Below, in pieces: positions 10,452-19,197 of a DNA stretch of 24,936 bases. The notes beneath the pieces were generated by a model. The model worked only from the letters and a program-made list of their open reading frames with translations, was not told the origin of the DNA and did no database searches. Each line of letters opens with the position of its first letter. Position 1 is the stretch's first letter. The stretch covers positions 113,082 to 138,017 of the forward strand of contig WELB01000127.1 in NCBI GenBank assembly GCA_009602725.1, in the 5' to 3' direction. A program made the position numbers and the translations under genes. Source of the stretch: Spirogloea muscicola (lineage: Eukaryota > Streptophyta > Zygnematophyceae > Spirogloeales > Spirogloeaceae).

Positions 10452-12665
10452 TTATTTGGTGCAAAGGTACACATAGTGGATGTCAGCATCGTCCCAAGTC
10501 ATACCATGCCCAAGGCTGCCGTCCTTTCCAACTATCACAGGTTCAAGAGTGTCTCGCTCGCCGTCTTCCTCCCTTGTAGACCCAGGCCGAGCTGCATGTC
10601 AGTAGGCTCTTGAAGTCAGAACAAAGTTTACTTTTCTCTGCAACGTTTCAATGCATAAACAGTGGCTTGCATTCCTGCAGCATCATACGGCTGTCATTCA
10701 CAGATTTATTTGCTGCACAACAGGTAAGACAACAAGCAGCAAGTCTATGCGCGTCAGAAAAGGGCATGTGTTTTTCACACGATGTGACGAGGAGACAGAG
10801 GACTCTGCATTCTTGACGGTCTAAGTGCTATTGAATGTTGTGAGCAGATACGTTCAGCTGTGATGATAACCTACGCAGGACATAAATCTCGGTGCTCCAC
10901 TGCAGCCCTGGCTGTGTGAGGTGCGATAATCGTGCTCGAGGATCACCATATGTGACCTGTGCAGCACCACTGTAAATGTCAACCTTTGGAGGGGCTTACC
11001 TAAGCAAGAACATGGTCCTCTCACAGAAGCTGATGTTAATTCTATCCAACAAAAGCTGCATGAAGGTGCATGGTCCACAATAAGAAGAACTGCTGCAACG
11101 GTCGTCTCACAAAAGATTGCAATACAGAAAGAGGGAGACAAAAGAAAAGGGGCATATTGGCTCACAGTCATGTATACGCCCCCATCAGCCAGCACCCTGC
11201 GCAAGTTCCAGGGACATGGAGGACACGGTGTTGAAGCCAGGCGTGATAGCTTCTACAGAAGAGCACACATTTCTCCTGCTTCTTGTTGACAAGACATGGC
11301 AAGAGTCCACTTCCTCAAGCCTGGCTTGGCAAGGGTAAGCCAGATAGTATACGGGCCTGAATATTTCCAGCAGCATGGCTTTGGCATTCTCGTGGGCATT
11401 GTCTCCGCACTGCGCTTGCCACGCCGTTGCAGCTCAGGCCCACAACAAGCTATACCCGTGTCCACTGTATGCTTCTGCAAGTATGACCCGCTTATATAGC
11501 AGCTAACAACTATGTCGGAGGACTGACATGATGTCAGAGACTGGGTTCCATGGGTAGCTCTTGTCTAAACACAAGGGCAATCACTTCAGGTGCAGTCAAG
11601 GCAAGAGTATCTCACATATCTGGCTTACCATTAACGAATCAAGCGTGCCTGCATTTGCAAAGTGGGGGATGTGAAGCTGATGCATGGTCAGTCTCTGACA
11701 TGTATTCGTTGGGAGCCAGACGAGGTTACTGCTCTCTGACAAAGCAGCATCTACATTCCCGCCTCCCAATCCCTGTCCCGGCTCCTTCCTCCCTCCTCTG
11801 CCCCACCTCAGTATGTATTGCTCGGGGGTTTCTATTTGCAGAATGAGCTAGTCCCTAGTTACAAGTTAAGGATGGACACATACCCTTATCAATAACAGCT
11901 CCAAATGAGCAATTGCTAAAGACACCCAGGTTGCGTCCATCCATTTGCATATCTGAGAAGCATATTACCGTGTTGTAAACAACAAGCAGCAGCAAGGTAA
12001 AATATGTCAGACGACTATCCAGGACCTGTGGTGCTGGTTAGCCTACTTTCTTGTAGGCAGCTGTTATGAAACCCTCTGTTGCATAATATTTCTAAGAATT
12101 TAGGCAACAAGGTCAAGCTAAAGTGGTTGCCATGTTGATCTGCAATTGGAGGTATGAGAAAGCAGCACGGAGGAGTACATTGTAGCTGGAGCATGTCAGC
12201 ATGCTTCTCCTGCATGATGCGGATACACACTTCCGAGATATCAATGTTCACTATATCCCGATAACCATCTGCAACCATGTCAAACGATAGATCTGCAAGG
12301 CGCAAAGTGCAGGTGGTGTCAGAAACGGAGACAGGAATCGAGCGCACCAGTCACTCAGCAGCCTCGCTACAAGCCGAGCAACATAATGAACGTGCTGGTG
12401 CACCTTTGACACAGTCGACGAAGTGTGAAGCCAAAAGCAAAATGACCTCAATCCAGACCGTCAAGTGCAAGCAGCAGGAGCACAGCCGAGAGTGTGGGGG
12501 TGCACCGGAGATGCCGCAGCCAACCATGAGGATGCGTGCGTGGAGCGGGACGAGCTTGCGCAGGAGCGGGCTGAGGCCGGCATAGCTCTGGTACCAGTCG
12601 AACGCGTCGCTGTTTTTGGCGTACCGCTCGTCCCAGTACCGCGCCTCCCCGTACGCCAGGCCCAT
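10452..12665 (-). CDS. METTL13/EEF1AKMT-like SAM-dependent methyltransferase, eight exons
   Basis: Probable class I methyltransferase of the group that includes eEF1A lysine methyltransferases; substrate here is inferred only. Exons, in transcript order: 12665-12506, 12292-12179, 11952-11884, 11648-11629, 11409-11357, 11196-11166, 10956-10875 and 10591-10452. They join in phase to 222 residues ending at a TAA. Landmarks: YGEARYWDERY (5-15), FDWYQSY (22-28), SAM motif I ILMVGCG (45-51), the acidic strand VNIDIS (68-73), VIDKGTLDSLMCG (111-123), GGVYMTVTYGDPR (144-156), YVLPRPG (174-180) and a C-terminal HYVYLCTK. All occur in family order. Intron 5 appears to be GC-AG with a weak donor. In-frame codons extend upstream to 12779, but the ATG at 12665 fits the usual family start. 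The family's MDVRDM segment reads MDGRNL here. Confidence 0.85.
11629..11648 (-). other. 20-nt microexon of the methyltransferase gene
   Basis: Twenty bases between TTTGCAAATGCAG and GTAAGCC encode the end of a glycine codon plus TLDSLM. This supplies the middle of the conserved DKG-TLDSLM-CG motif, whose halves lie in the flanking exons. Entry phase 1 and exit phase 0 match both neighbours. Confidence 0.85.
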
Positions 12666-13300
12666 GCCAGAGCCCGCCCTCACTGGGGACGGTCGCCCTT
12701 GTCCCTCTGGTCGGGCTTGCCGCAGCAGGAAACGACCTCCCGAGGCGCAAAGAGTCTGAAAATGCCATGCTTTGACCAAGCAAGCTCAATGACCGCGGCC
12801 AAAGGTCCTAGCTCCAGCTTGCTCACAGCGGCGCGGAGCCTCTGCGGGCGGGCGCAGCTCTGACGGCTTGTCAAGGTGACAGCCGCCTAAAGGTGTCAGC
12901 TGGGGCCAAGAGAGAAGGCGTCGGACCTGCCAGGTGGGGCAAGGAGAGGGCTCGTCGTCACGCTCCAGAGGTGGGGCCGCAGCAGGGCGGCGACGGTGGG
13001 CGGCGCAGCGGCGCGGCAGCAGCCACGAGGCGCCGGGAAGCGCGCCGGCGGCGGCAGAGCGAGCCTGCCGGAGGGCCGCCCGGGAGGGGCGCGCCTGGCG
13101 CGCAATGCCGGGTGGCCCGCCTGCCTGGCGCGGCGGCAGAGCCGGCGGCGGCTGCTGGAGCTGGAGGCGGAGTCGGAGGCGGAGCTGCGCTGGGCTCCCG
13201 GGGCTGCAGCTGGAGTCTGAGCCCCCCGTCCAGCCTTCGCTACCTGGCCCCTTCTCCCCATCATGCCTATCACCACGGACGCCCAGGGACGTCATCATCG
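12666..13300. other. GC-rich island upstream of the methyltransferase start
   Basis: The DNA 5' of the minus-strand methyltransferase gene is very GC-rich, especially 12890-13220. Both strands show long overlapping frames rich in Arg, Ala, Gly and Pro that contradict one another, so I call none of them. A plus-strand piece reading RRRLLELEAESEAELR near 13140-13190 looks least shadow-like, but has no family I recognise. The island probably covers the promoter and 5' UTR of the methyltransferase gene. Confidence 0.4.
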
Positions 13301-13383
13301 CCGCACACTTGACATTGTGGGCGTGCAACCTGGTGGCGGACCACGGGCATTCTTCCCTGGTCGACGTTGTTGCTACGGAGGCG

Positions 13384-13408
13384 TATAAAGGAAATGCGTG
13401 TATAAAGG
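13384..13408 (+). promoter_or_regulatory. Two TATAAAGG direct repeats (possible TATA boxes)
   Basis: TATAAAGG occurs at 13384-13391 and 13401-13408, 17 bp apart, just right of the GC-rich island. The orientation would drive plus-strand transcription into 13430-13650, where only frames without a recognised domain are found. They may belong to an unannotated transcript or to a decayed element. Confidence 0.25.
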
Positions 13409-13754
13409 TCCAGCATCGACACACATCGCTGGTCACGCAGTGGGCGGAGCTGAACAAAGAAAGATGCAGCACTACTCCGATTTCCCCCACTTGCGATCAG
13501 CTCCTGCCAGCGGCAATCGATATCTTTTGGCTGTCTGGGTCCTCGTTTCCACGCCCTCCATCAAAACATTGCCAATCTAGGCTACACACGAAGTGCAGAT
13601 GTGTCTCCGGCTGAGATGGGCTTGCCAGCTGCATATCGGTCGTTCTTGCGACGACGAGTTTCGGCCTGTTTGCAGCGTGCTCAGGCTAATGCTTTGCACC
13701 AGAAGGCTGGGCGAGCTCTAGTTGGTGGCAGAAGAAAGGGCTCGCCCTGAAGGG

Positions 13755-13895
13755 CTTCGTATCTGACATCTAGTATTCATGCATCGATTAGCGACCTTTA
13801 TGTTTTGAACCGTGGTTACTGACCCGGTCAATCTGCTGTAGGTTATGTAGAACTTTAGATGTGCTTGCCTTTGTACTTGGCCATTGGCCTTCGTT
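13755..13895 (-). repeat. Dispersed repeat family A, inverted copy 3
   Basis: Its reverse complement carries AAAGGCAAGCACAT, GGTCAGTAACCACG and AAAGGTCGCTAA in the same order as the copies at 803 and 5194. It is the most diverged of the four copies and leads directly into a family B cluster. Confidence 0.65.
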
Positions 13896-13919
13896 TGTTT
13901 CAAATACTCGAAATTTTCC

Positions 13920-14430
13920 TTCTCCTCCTTTTGTTCATTGTTTTTTGGGCTGGCTTTCTCCAGCCCCTATCCTCAATGGGCGAGCTCTTTCTTCTTCTTT
14001 TTGCTACTGTCGAGGGAGACGAACGAATTCCTCCAACTCCAGGCGTTCGTGCTTTTTGCGCCATCAGGCCCGTCCAGACCGGCTCTTTGGACCTTGCCCA
14101 CTTTCATTGGGCTGGCCTTTCTCAGCTCTTTCGACCCCTCAATAATCTAGCCCCTTAGAAGAAATTGCTCGCCCATAGAGAACAGGGGCTGGGAAAAGAG
14201 AAAAGCGCGGCCGAATTGACTGGTGGCTGGGAGAAGCCAGCCCAAAAGGAATGGACAAGGTCAAGAGGAGCCGAATGGCGCAGAAAGCAGGGGACTAAGT
14301 GCTAAGACGACAAGGAGGCTCTCTGGGAAAGGCCAGCCCAAAAAGAATGAACAAGATCCAAACAAGATCCTTAGAACCTTGTCAATTCTTCTCGGGCTGG
14401 CTTCTCACAGCCCTTGCCCCCATTGTCCGG
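13920..14430. mobile_element. Nested family B hairpin/foldback repeats
   Basis: Direct copies (TTTGGGCTGGCTTTCTCCAGCCCC with CAATGGGCGAGCTC near 13945-13990; ATTGGGCTGGCC near 14108; TCGGGCTGGCTTCTCACAGCCC near 14393-14414) alternate with inverted ones (GCTCGCCCATAGAGAACAGGGGCTGG near 14168-14193; GAAGCCAGCCC and GGAATGGACAAGGTC near 14230-14263; GGCCAGCCC and GAATGAACAAGATCC near 14332-14360). The last inverted and last direct copies form a foldback of about 110 bp. No transposase frame is visible. Confidence 0.7.
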
Positions 14431-14540
14431 TATTCGGGCATCACTTAGCGACCTCTATGTGCTGACTCGTAGCAGCAGATTTTGTACCCTTGTCAATGTG
14501 CTTGCCTTCGTACTCAGCCACACATGCCCTCCATCGCTTA
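14430..14540 (-). repeat. Dispersed repeat family A, inverted copy 4
   Basis: Reverse complement of the family A core: GGCAAGCACATTGACA, GAGTCAGCACATAGAGG and TCGCTAAGTGATGC. It abuts a family B copy on its left, which suggests that one element inserted beside the other or that both belong to one composite unit. Confidence 0.7.
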
Positions 14541-14639
14541 AAGCATGCATTTCTCATGGGTGAGCCAATTCTCTTGCTTAGCCACCTTCTTGAATTGGGC
14601 AACCTTCGTCTCTTCCTCCCCGCGTTCTGACATGGCTTC

Positions 14640-15400
14640 TTGAGGCCCCTTCGTAGCTGCAAAACGTTTTTGGCCCCTTCGAACCTTGGTCAATTCTTTT
14701 CGGGCTGGCTTTTCACAGCCCTTGCCCCCATTTGGAGTGCCACTTCTTCAAGACCTTGGCTCCCTGGCTCACGCCGTGCACTTGCGGGCAGGCCGTGCTA
14801 TGGCTGCTGCCTCTGAGTCTCGTTGGGGTACCTCTTTTCCAGCTGCAATACTCCGACTTGCTGCTGCTAACCCGGGGTAACCAAGCCCCAATCGTGCATA
14901 GCTGTGTGGTTTAGGCGCCTTTCGGCTCTTTGGACCTTGTCCATCTTTTTGGGCTGGCCTTACCGAGCCACCCCATGAAAATGGGCGAGCTTCTTCTTTC
15001 TGTGAGATGCCAGCCCGAATACACAGGGTCCGAAGGGGACCAGAACGCGTTAAATGAGACAGCACCACGAAGGATGGCTTGTTGATAAGCCCTAGTTAGC
15101 AGCAGCAGGCCGAGCGAGAGAGGGAAATCTTGCCAAAAATGGGGGCGATACACTGTGAAACAGCTTCTCCAATGGAAGTCGATGGCAGTGAGAGGCCAGC
15201 CCAAAGGAATGTACAAATACGGGAACCCAGTCTGCGCAGACCTTGTCTCCGCCACTTCGGCCTTGGTTCACTGCCATTCCTTTCGGGCTGGTCGCATCCC
15301 TCGCCCCGTGGCAGAAGTGGCTCTCCAATCGGGGCAAGGGCTGTGAAACGCCAGCCCGAAAGAATTGACAAAGCTTGAAGGGGCCAAAAGCGCTGACTCA
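14640..15400. mobile_element. Family B repeat cluster with an embedded family D segment
   Basis: A full direct copy with its TIR-like lead (GGCCCCTTCGAACCTTGGTC, then TTTTCGGGCTGGCTTTTCACAGCCC and TTGCCCCCATTTGGAGT) lies at 14670-14745. Another direct copy is at 14930-14995. Inverted copies lie at about 15180-15225 and 15330-15390, the latter ending TTGAAGGGGCC. The segment 14757-14830 recurs inverted near 15490-15560 (family D). No coding sequence is supported. Confidence 0.65.
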
Positions 15401-16030
15401 GAACTGGGGTTGGATGAACGAATTTAGAAAGAACCACTCAATAACCACAAGTGAGGAGCCGTAAATCTGAAAGACTAGCAGCCGGAAAGCAATCCTCCTG
15501 ACGGAAGCCAGAGGCTGCAGCGAGAGCACGGCCAGCACGCAGGTGCAAGGCGTGGGCCATGGACGGCTGGAGGAAATGGGAAGGCGCCTTTGGTAGACCT
15601 GAGCTAACTAGCCAGCGGCGTTGGAGTCAGCCTGCTACCTCGCCTGCAGTGCCCATGAGTTAAAAGGAGGCTGAACCAGGCTACATACTGTTTGTACGAG
15701 GGGCTAAGGTAAGAGAGCGAAATAGAGGGAGATGTAAATTCCCAGACTGGGCGACGGCTGCAAGGGGCCAGCCCACAAAAGAGTGACAATTTTGTGAAAA
15801 GGAGAAGAAACAGCTCATCCAAAGAAAGAAACGGCTCTTTCACAATGTATGGTTATGGGTGTGAGCGGCAAGCTCGAAGGCATGTACAAGGTCGTCAACG
15901 TAAGGCAATGGTTGTGAGAGGCCAGCCCAACGGAATGTACGAGGTCTAAAACGGAGCAAGGGCTTCAAAGGAGGGAAGAAGCACTCTCAAAGGGGGCGAG
16001 GACTGCCAAGGTCCAGCCCACAAAATAAGT
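15400..16030. repeat. Inverted family D copy and three inverted family B copies
   Basis: 15490-15560 is an inverted relative of 14757-14830 (shared CACGCCNTGCAC and GGCCGTGCT cores). Family B inverted copies follow near 15745-15780, 15908-15945 and 15978-16025, each recognisable by a CCAGCCCAC/CCAGCCCAA core and GAATGTACGAGGTC-like flanks. No convincing gene is present. Confidence 0.6.
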
Positions 16031-17040
16031 GGCCCAGCGGCACGACAGCATTCGGACGACCACCCTCGCGGCGCTGCCTGCCGAGCACGGCCCTTGCTTA
16101 GCAGCAATAGTCTCTAAAAAGTTCTGCAGGATGTCGCCTCGTGCTTGTTGTCGTTCTTTGTATTACGATGTATCAATAGTCAATGGGCTGAAAATAAGCA
16201 ACACGCTGCCAAGTCTATCTTCCACTTTGACCAGACAAAGGAGGGAAAGCATAGAGGTCAACTTAGGGCGAGCCCTTTCTTCTCAACTTAGGGCTGCACT
16301 CTTCCATTTGCGAACTTCCTGAGAGTTCTGTTGCAACTGCCACTGTACACAAAGAGGTGCATCTACCGCGTTTTTTGTCTCTTGTACTTGTTTCAGGAAG
16401 AAGACTCAGGAAGAAGACGCAGTGCTCATACTGTGTATATGTCCTTCACATGCTGTGTACGTGTCCTCCATATGCCGACCGTGTCTTGACCTCCGTAGAA
16501 ATATTAGTTTGGGCTGCCACGTGCCTTTTTTAGCTTCGGAAAAACGGTACTAGCGAGTGGCCTGTGCAAAGGCCCTATGTAGGCCACGTGCCCCAAGACC
16601 TCCGTGCAAATTGTCAAGCCCACAATGCCAAACTTTCCCAGTCAGCAGCTTTGATGGTTGTCAGCATCATCAATCAGACATGCAAAGCTCATCAAGGGCT
16701 CTGCAGTGATACTCACCCTGATGGCGACATTGCTATTCTGAGAACACCACTCTCCTTTTACTTGCTCGTTGCGGGCCGCCCACTGATCAAACGAGCCTTT
16801 AGAGCCGACTGGAATGGATGCTTGCACTTTTATATGCTGCCTTCTGACTTTATCTAAGTAATCGAGTAGTGCTTGCGAAGAGAAGTGAAGGCCCACCGAG
16901 GTGTGCGCGTCCAGCAAGAACAAGAGGCAGCGTCCAGATCGCGGGCTCGGTGAGAAGGCCAGGGGAGAGCAGGCCCTCGGAGATAGTGCCCCCGTGGTCA
17001 TCAGGCTGTGAAGGCTTTGATTACGCTGGGCGACAAAAGG
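16030..17040. other. Spacer without a recognised gene
   Basis: No domain-bearing frame is seen. The stretch holds a 13-bp tandem duplication (16394-16419), a 22-bp tandem pair (16431-16474) and two CACGTG cores at 16518-16523 and 16585-16590. It shows no family B copies, unlike the DNA on either side. Confidence 0.5.
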
Positions 17041-17900
17041 GGTGCGCAAGCAGCAGCGCACGTTGGCAAGGGGGTGGTGCAGCAGGGAAGAAGGGGCCAG
17101 GGCGTGGGCCCCGCTGCCGGGGCCGCCGGAGACGGACTGGGGGCTGTCCGGTGCAGAGCGGGCCTACAGCGGGCGCGGTGGTGGGTGGCGGGGGTGCGGG
17201 GTGCTGAGGCGGCCCTCTGGCCACAGGGAGAGTAAGAGGGAGAGACGGGGGGAAGGCGCGCGGTGCGCATGAGACGAAAGGCTGGCCAATCTAAAGCAAT
17301 ACAATCTATTTTCTAATATATTGTCTAACACATCTACTACATTTTCTGGTACACTATTAAGGCAAGAGGAGGAGGAGGCGCGCGGTGCGCATGAAATGAT
17401 ACGGTGGCCAACTGCAGCCTCCTATATTGTTCAGGCAACTGAAGCCTGTACACTGTTCATGCAAGGCGGGCACGACGAGGGGCCCGCCCCAGCCGCTGCG
17501 CCGCGGCGGAGGAGCGAGAGGAGGCGCGCGAGCGAGGACGTGCGGGGGCCGTCCGCCCCGGCCGCTGCGGCGGCTCGAGGAGCAGTGGGACATGGCGGGG
17601 GTTCAGCGGGAGGGCGATAGAGGGCGGCCTGGCAGCGCGCTCGTGGGGCCGCGCCGCCGGCGGGAGTGGGGTGTGTGGGGGCGGCGCTCCGGTACAAAAA
17701 CAGGGCGACGGGGTGCCAGCCCCAGTCAGGGCGCCAGCCGTGGCCGCTGTAGCCGGCCTGGGGAGGCCAGCAGGCCAGCGGCGACGCGGCCGGGCGGGCC
17801 CCTAGACGACGGCAGCGCCACGGCGGCGGCGGGCGGGGCCGGGCCACTGACAACACCGGGCTGGGCCGCGTGGCGCGTCAGCCTCGGCAGCATCCTGCAG
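17040..17900. other. GC-rich islands flanking an AT-rich insert with two family C motifs
   Basis: GC-rich blocks at about 17040-17270 and 17465-17880 flank an AT-rich stretch (17280-17370). Family C motifs GGCGCGCGGTGCGCATGA stand at 17255-17272 and 17377-17394 as direct copies about 122 bp apart. Long frames in the GC-rich blocks overlap on both strands and have low-complexity Arg/Gly/Ala content, so no gene is called. Confidence 0.45.
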
Positions 17901-18570
17901 GCCCTCTTTCTGAGCTTCTCGGGCTGGCATTCTTTCTCGTGGGCTGGCCAGTCATAGCCATCGTCCTCTACTGGAAAAGTCTTTCCCCTCTGACAACCAT
18001 TGCCCCCTCCTGAGGAGGCCCTCTTCTTCACACACCTTGCCCATGCTACTCTAGAATGCCCTTTTCCACAAACAAACGAGCCCCTCCAAGTGAATGCTCT
18101 CTCAAGTAAGGCTTTGATTGTGAGAGGCCAGCCCATAGTGATTGAACTACGTCCAGAAGGGCCGGGGGACAAAAGCACATGGAGAGTAAACTTCGTGACT
18201 CCTGCGAGTGGGCTGTGTAAGAAAACAGCTCTTCCAATTTAAGGCAGTGGCTGGGAAAGGCCAGCCCAAAAAAAAAGAAGGATGGACAAGGTCCAAAGAG
18301 ACCAAGCTCGGCTTCTTCAGACCTTGTCCATTCCTTTGGGCTGGCCTATCCCAGCCACCAGTCAATCTGGCCGCGCTTCCTCTCAAACAGAGGTCCGTTC
18401 GAGAGAAAGTGAGCTCTCCCAAAAGGGGGCGGGGCTGTGAAAAGAGAGAAACTCGTCCAGTAGAGGGCGGTGGCTGTGATCGGCCAAGCCCAGAAAAAGA
18501 ATGTACATATTCTGAAGGGCCAGAAAAGCGTGAAAGCACACAACGACTCAAGTGGCCACTCAAGTGTAGA
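17900..18570. mobile_element. Family B foldback cluster upstream of the AP2 gene
   Basis: This block includes direct copies near 17930-17965 and 18303-18362 and inverted copies near 18115-18150, 18240-18300 and 18420-18515. The inverted copy at 18246-18300 and the direct copy at 18303-18360 form a hairpin with arms of about 45 bp and a short loop. The right end carries CGACTCAAGTGGCCACT, also found inside the element at 2095-2285. It ends about 630 bp before the proposed AP2 start. Confidence 0.7.
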
Positions 18571-18659
18571 TAGAGAGCTAGCCAAGAATGATTGAAAACA
18601 GGTCCGAAGGGCCATCGGACTCAAAGGAGAGAATCAAAGATCAAAGATCAAAAGCCCCG

Positions 18660-19197
18660 ACATCAGACTCTGGAAGGTGGTCGGGAGGGCGGAGCGACAG
18701 GCAGCGCGCGGGGATGCCTGCTGCCCGCCCGTGTTCGCACCAGTGCCCATGGCCTCGCGGGAGGAGGTATACGCACTTCCCTCCGGGAGGCAGGTCAGGT
18801 CGCGTACGGTTCAGGGCATGGGGGGGGGGAGCTTGTCCCGGGAGGCGGGGCGGAGATGGGTGGGCGGCCCCAGGCTCCCCGCACAAGGCGTGCTGCGGCG
18901 CGCAGATGGCGCGCTGCTGGGAGCAGGGGGCCGGATAGCCCCGGCCGATCCCCCAGGGCGCCGTCTGCTGGCCGGGCCGCCGCGTGGCGCCATGTCGCGA
19001 GAACACAGCAGATGGTGGGGGGGGGTGGGGCCCTGGCGGCCCAGCCAACAGTGGGCGCCACCCTTCCCAACCCCGGCCCACTGCCGTGGTCTCCTTCCCC
19101 CCACAGTCTTCCCCCACAGCCCANCGCCGCGAGGAGCTCGTCGCTGCGGCGCCGCTGGTGGGCGCCCGAGACTCGAGCTGGGCGGCGCGGCGCCGTC
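18660..19197. other. GC-rich region 5' of the AP2 gene, with one unresolved base
   Basis: The AP2 reading frame stays open upstream of the chosen ATG, back to 18592, but the composition (Gly/Arg/Ala with no pattern) looks like GC-rich leader rather than protein. The base at 19124 is N. The region likely holds the promoter and 5' UTR. A longer N-terminus starting at an upstream ATG cannot be excluded. Confidence 0.45.

Noticed and set aside
12786-13614. Long frames on both strands in the GC-rich island (226 plus, 234 minus)
   Set aside because: They are mutually overlapping, low-complexity Arg/Ala/Pro products with no splice or domain support.
18592-19197. N-terminal extension of the AP2 protein by 202 codons
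   Set aside because: The frame is open, but the text is patternless GC-rich translation, passes through the N and starts in a repeat-derived region. The ATG at 19198 begins more ordered sequence.
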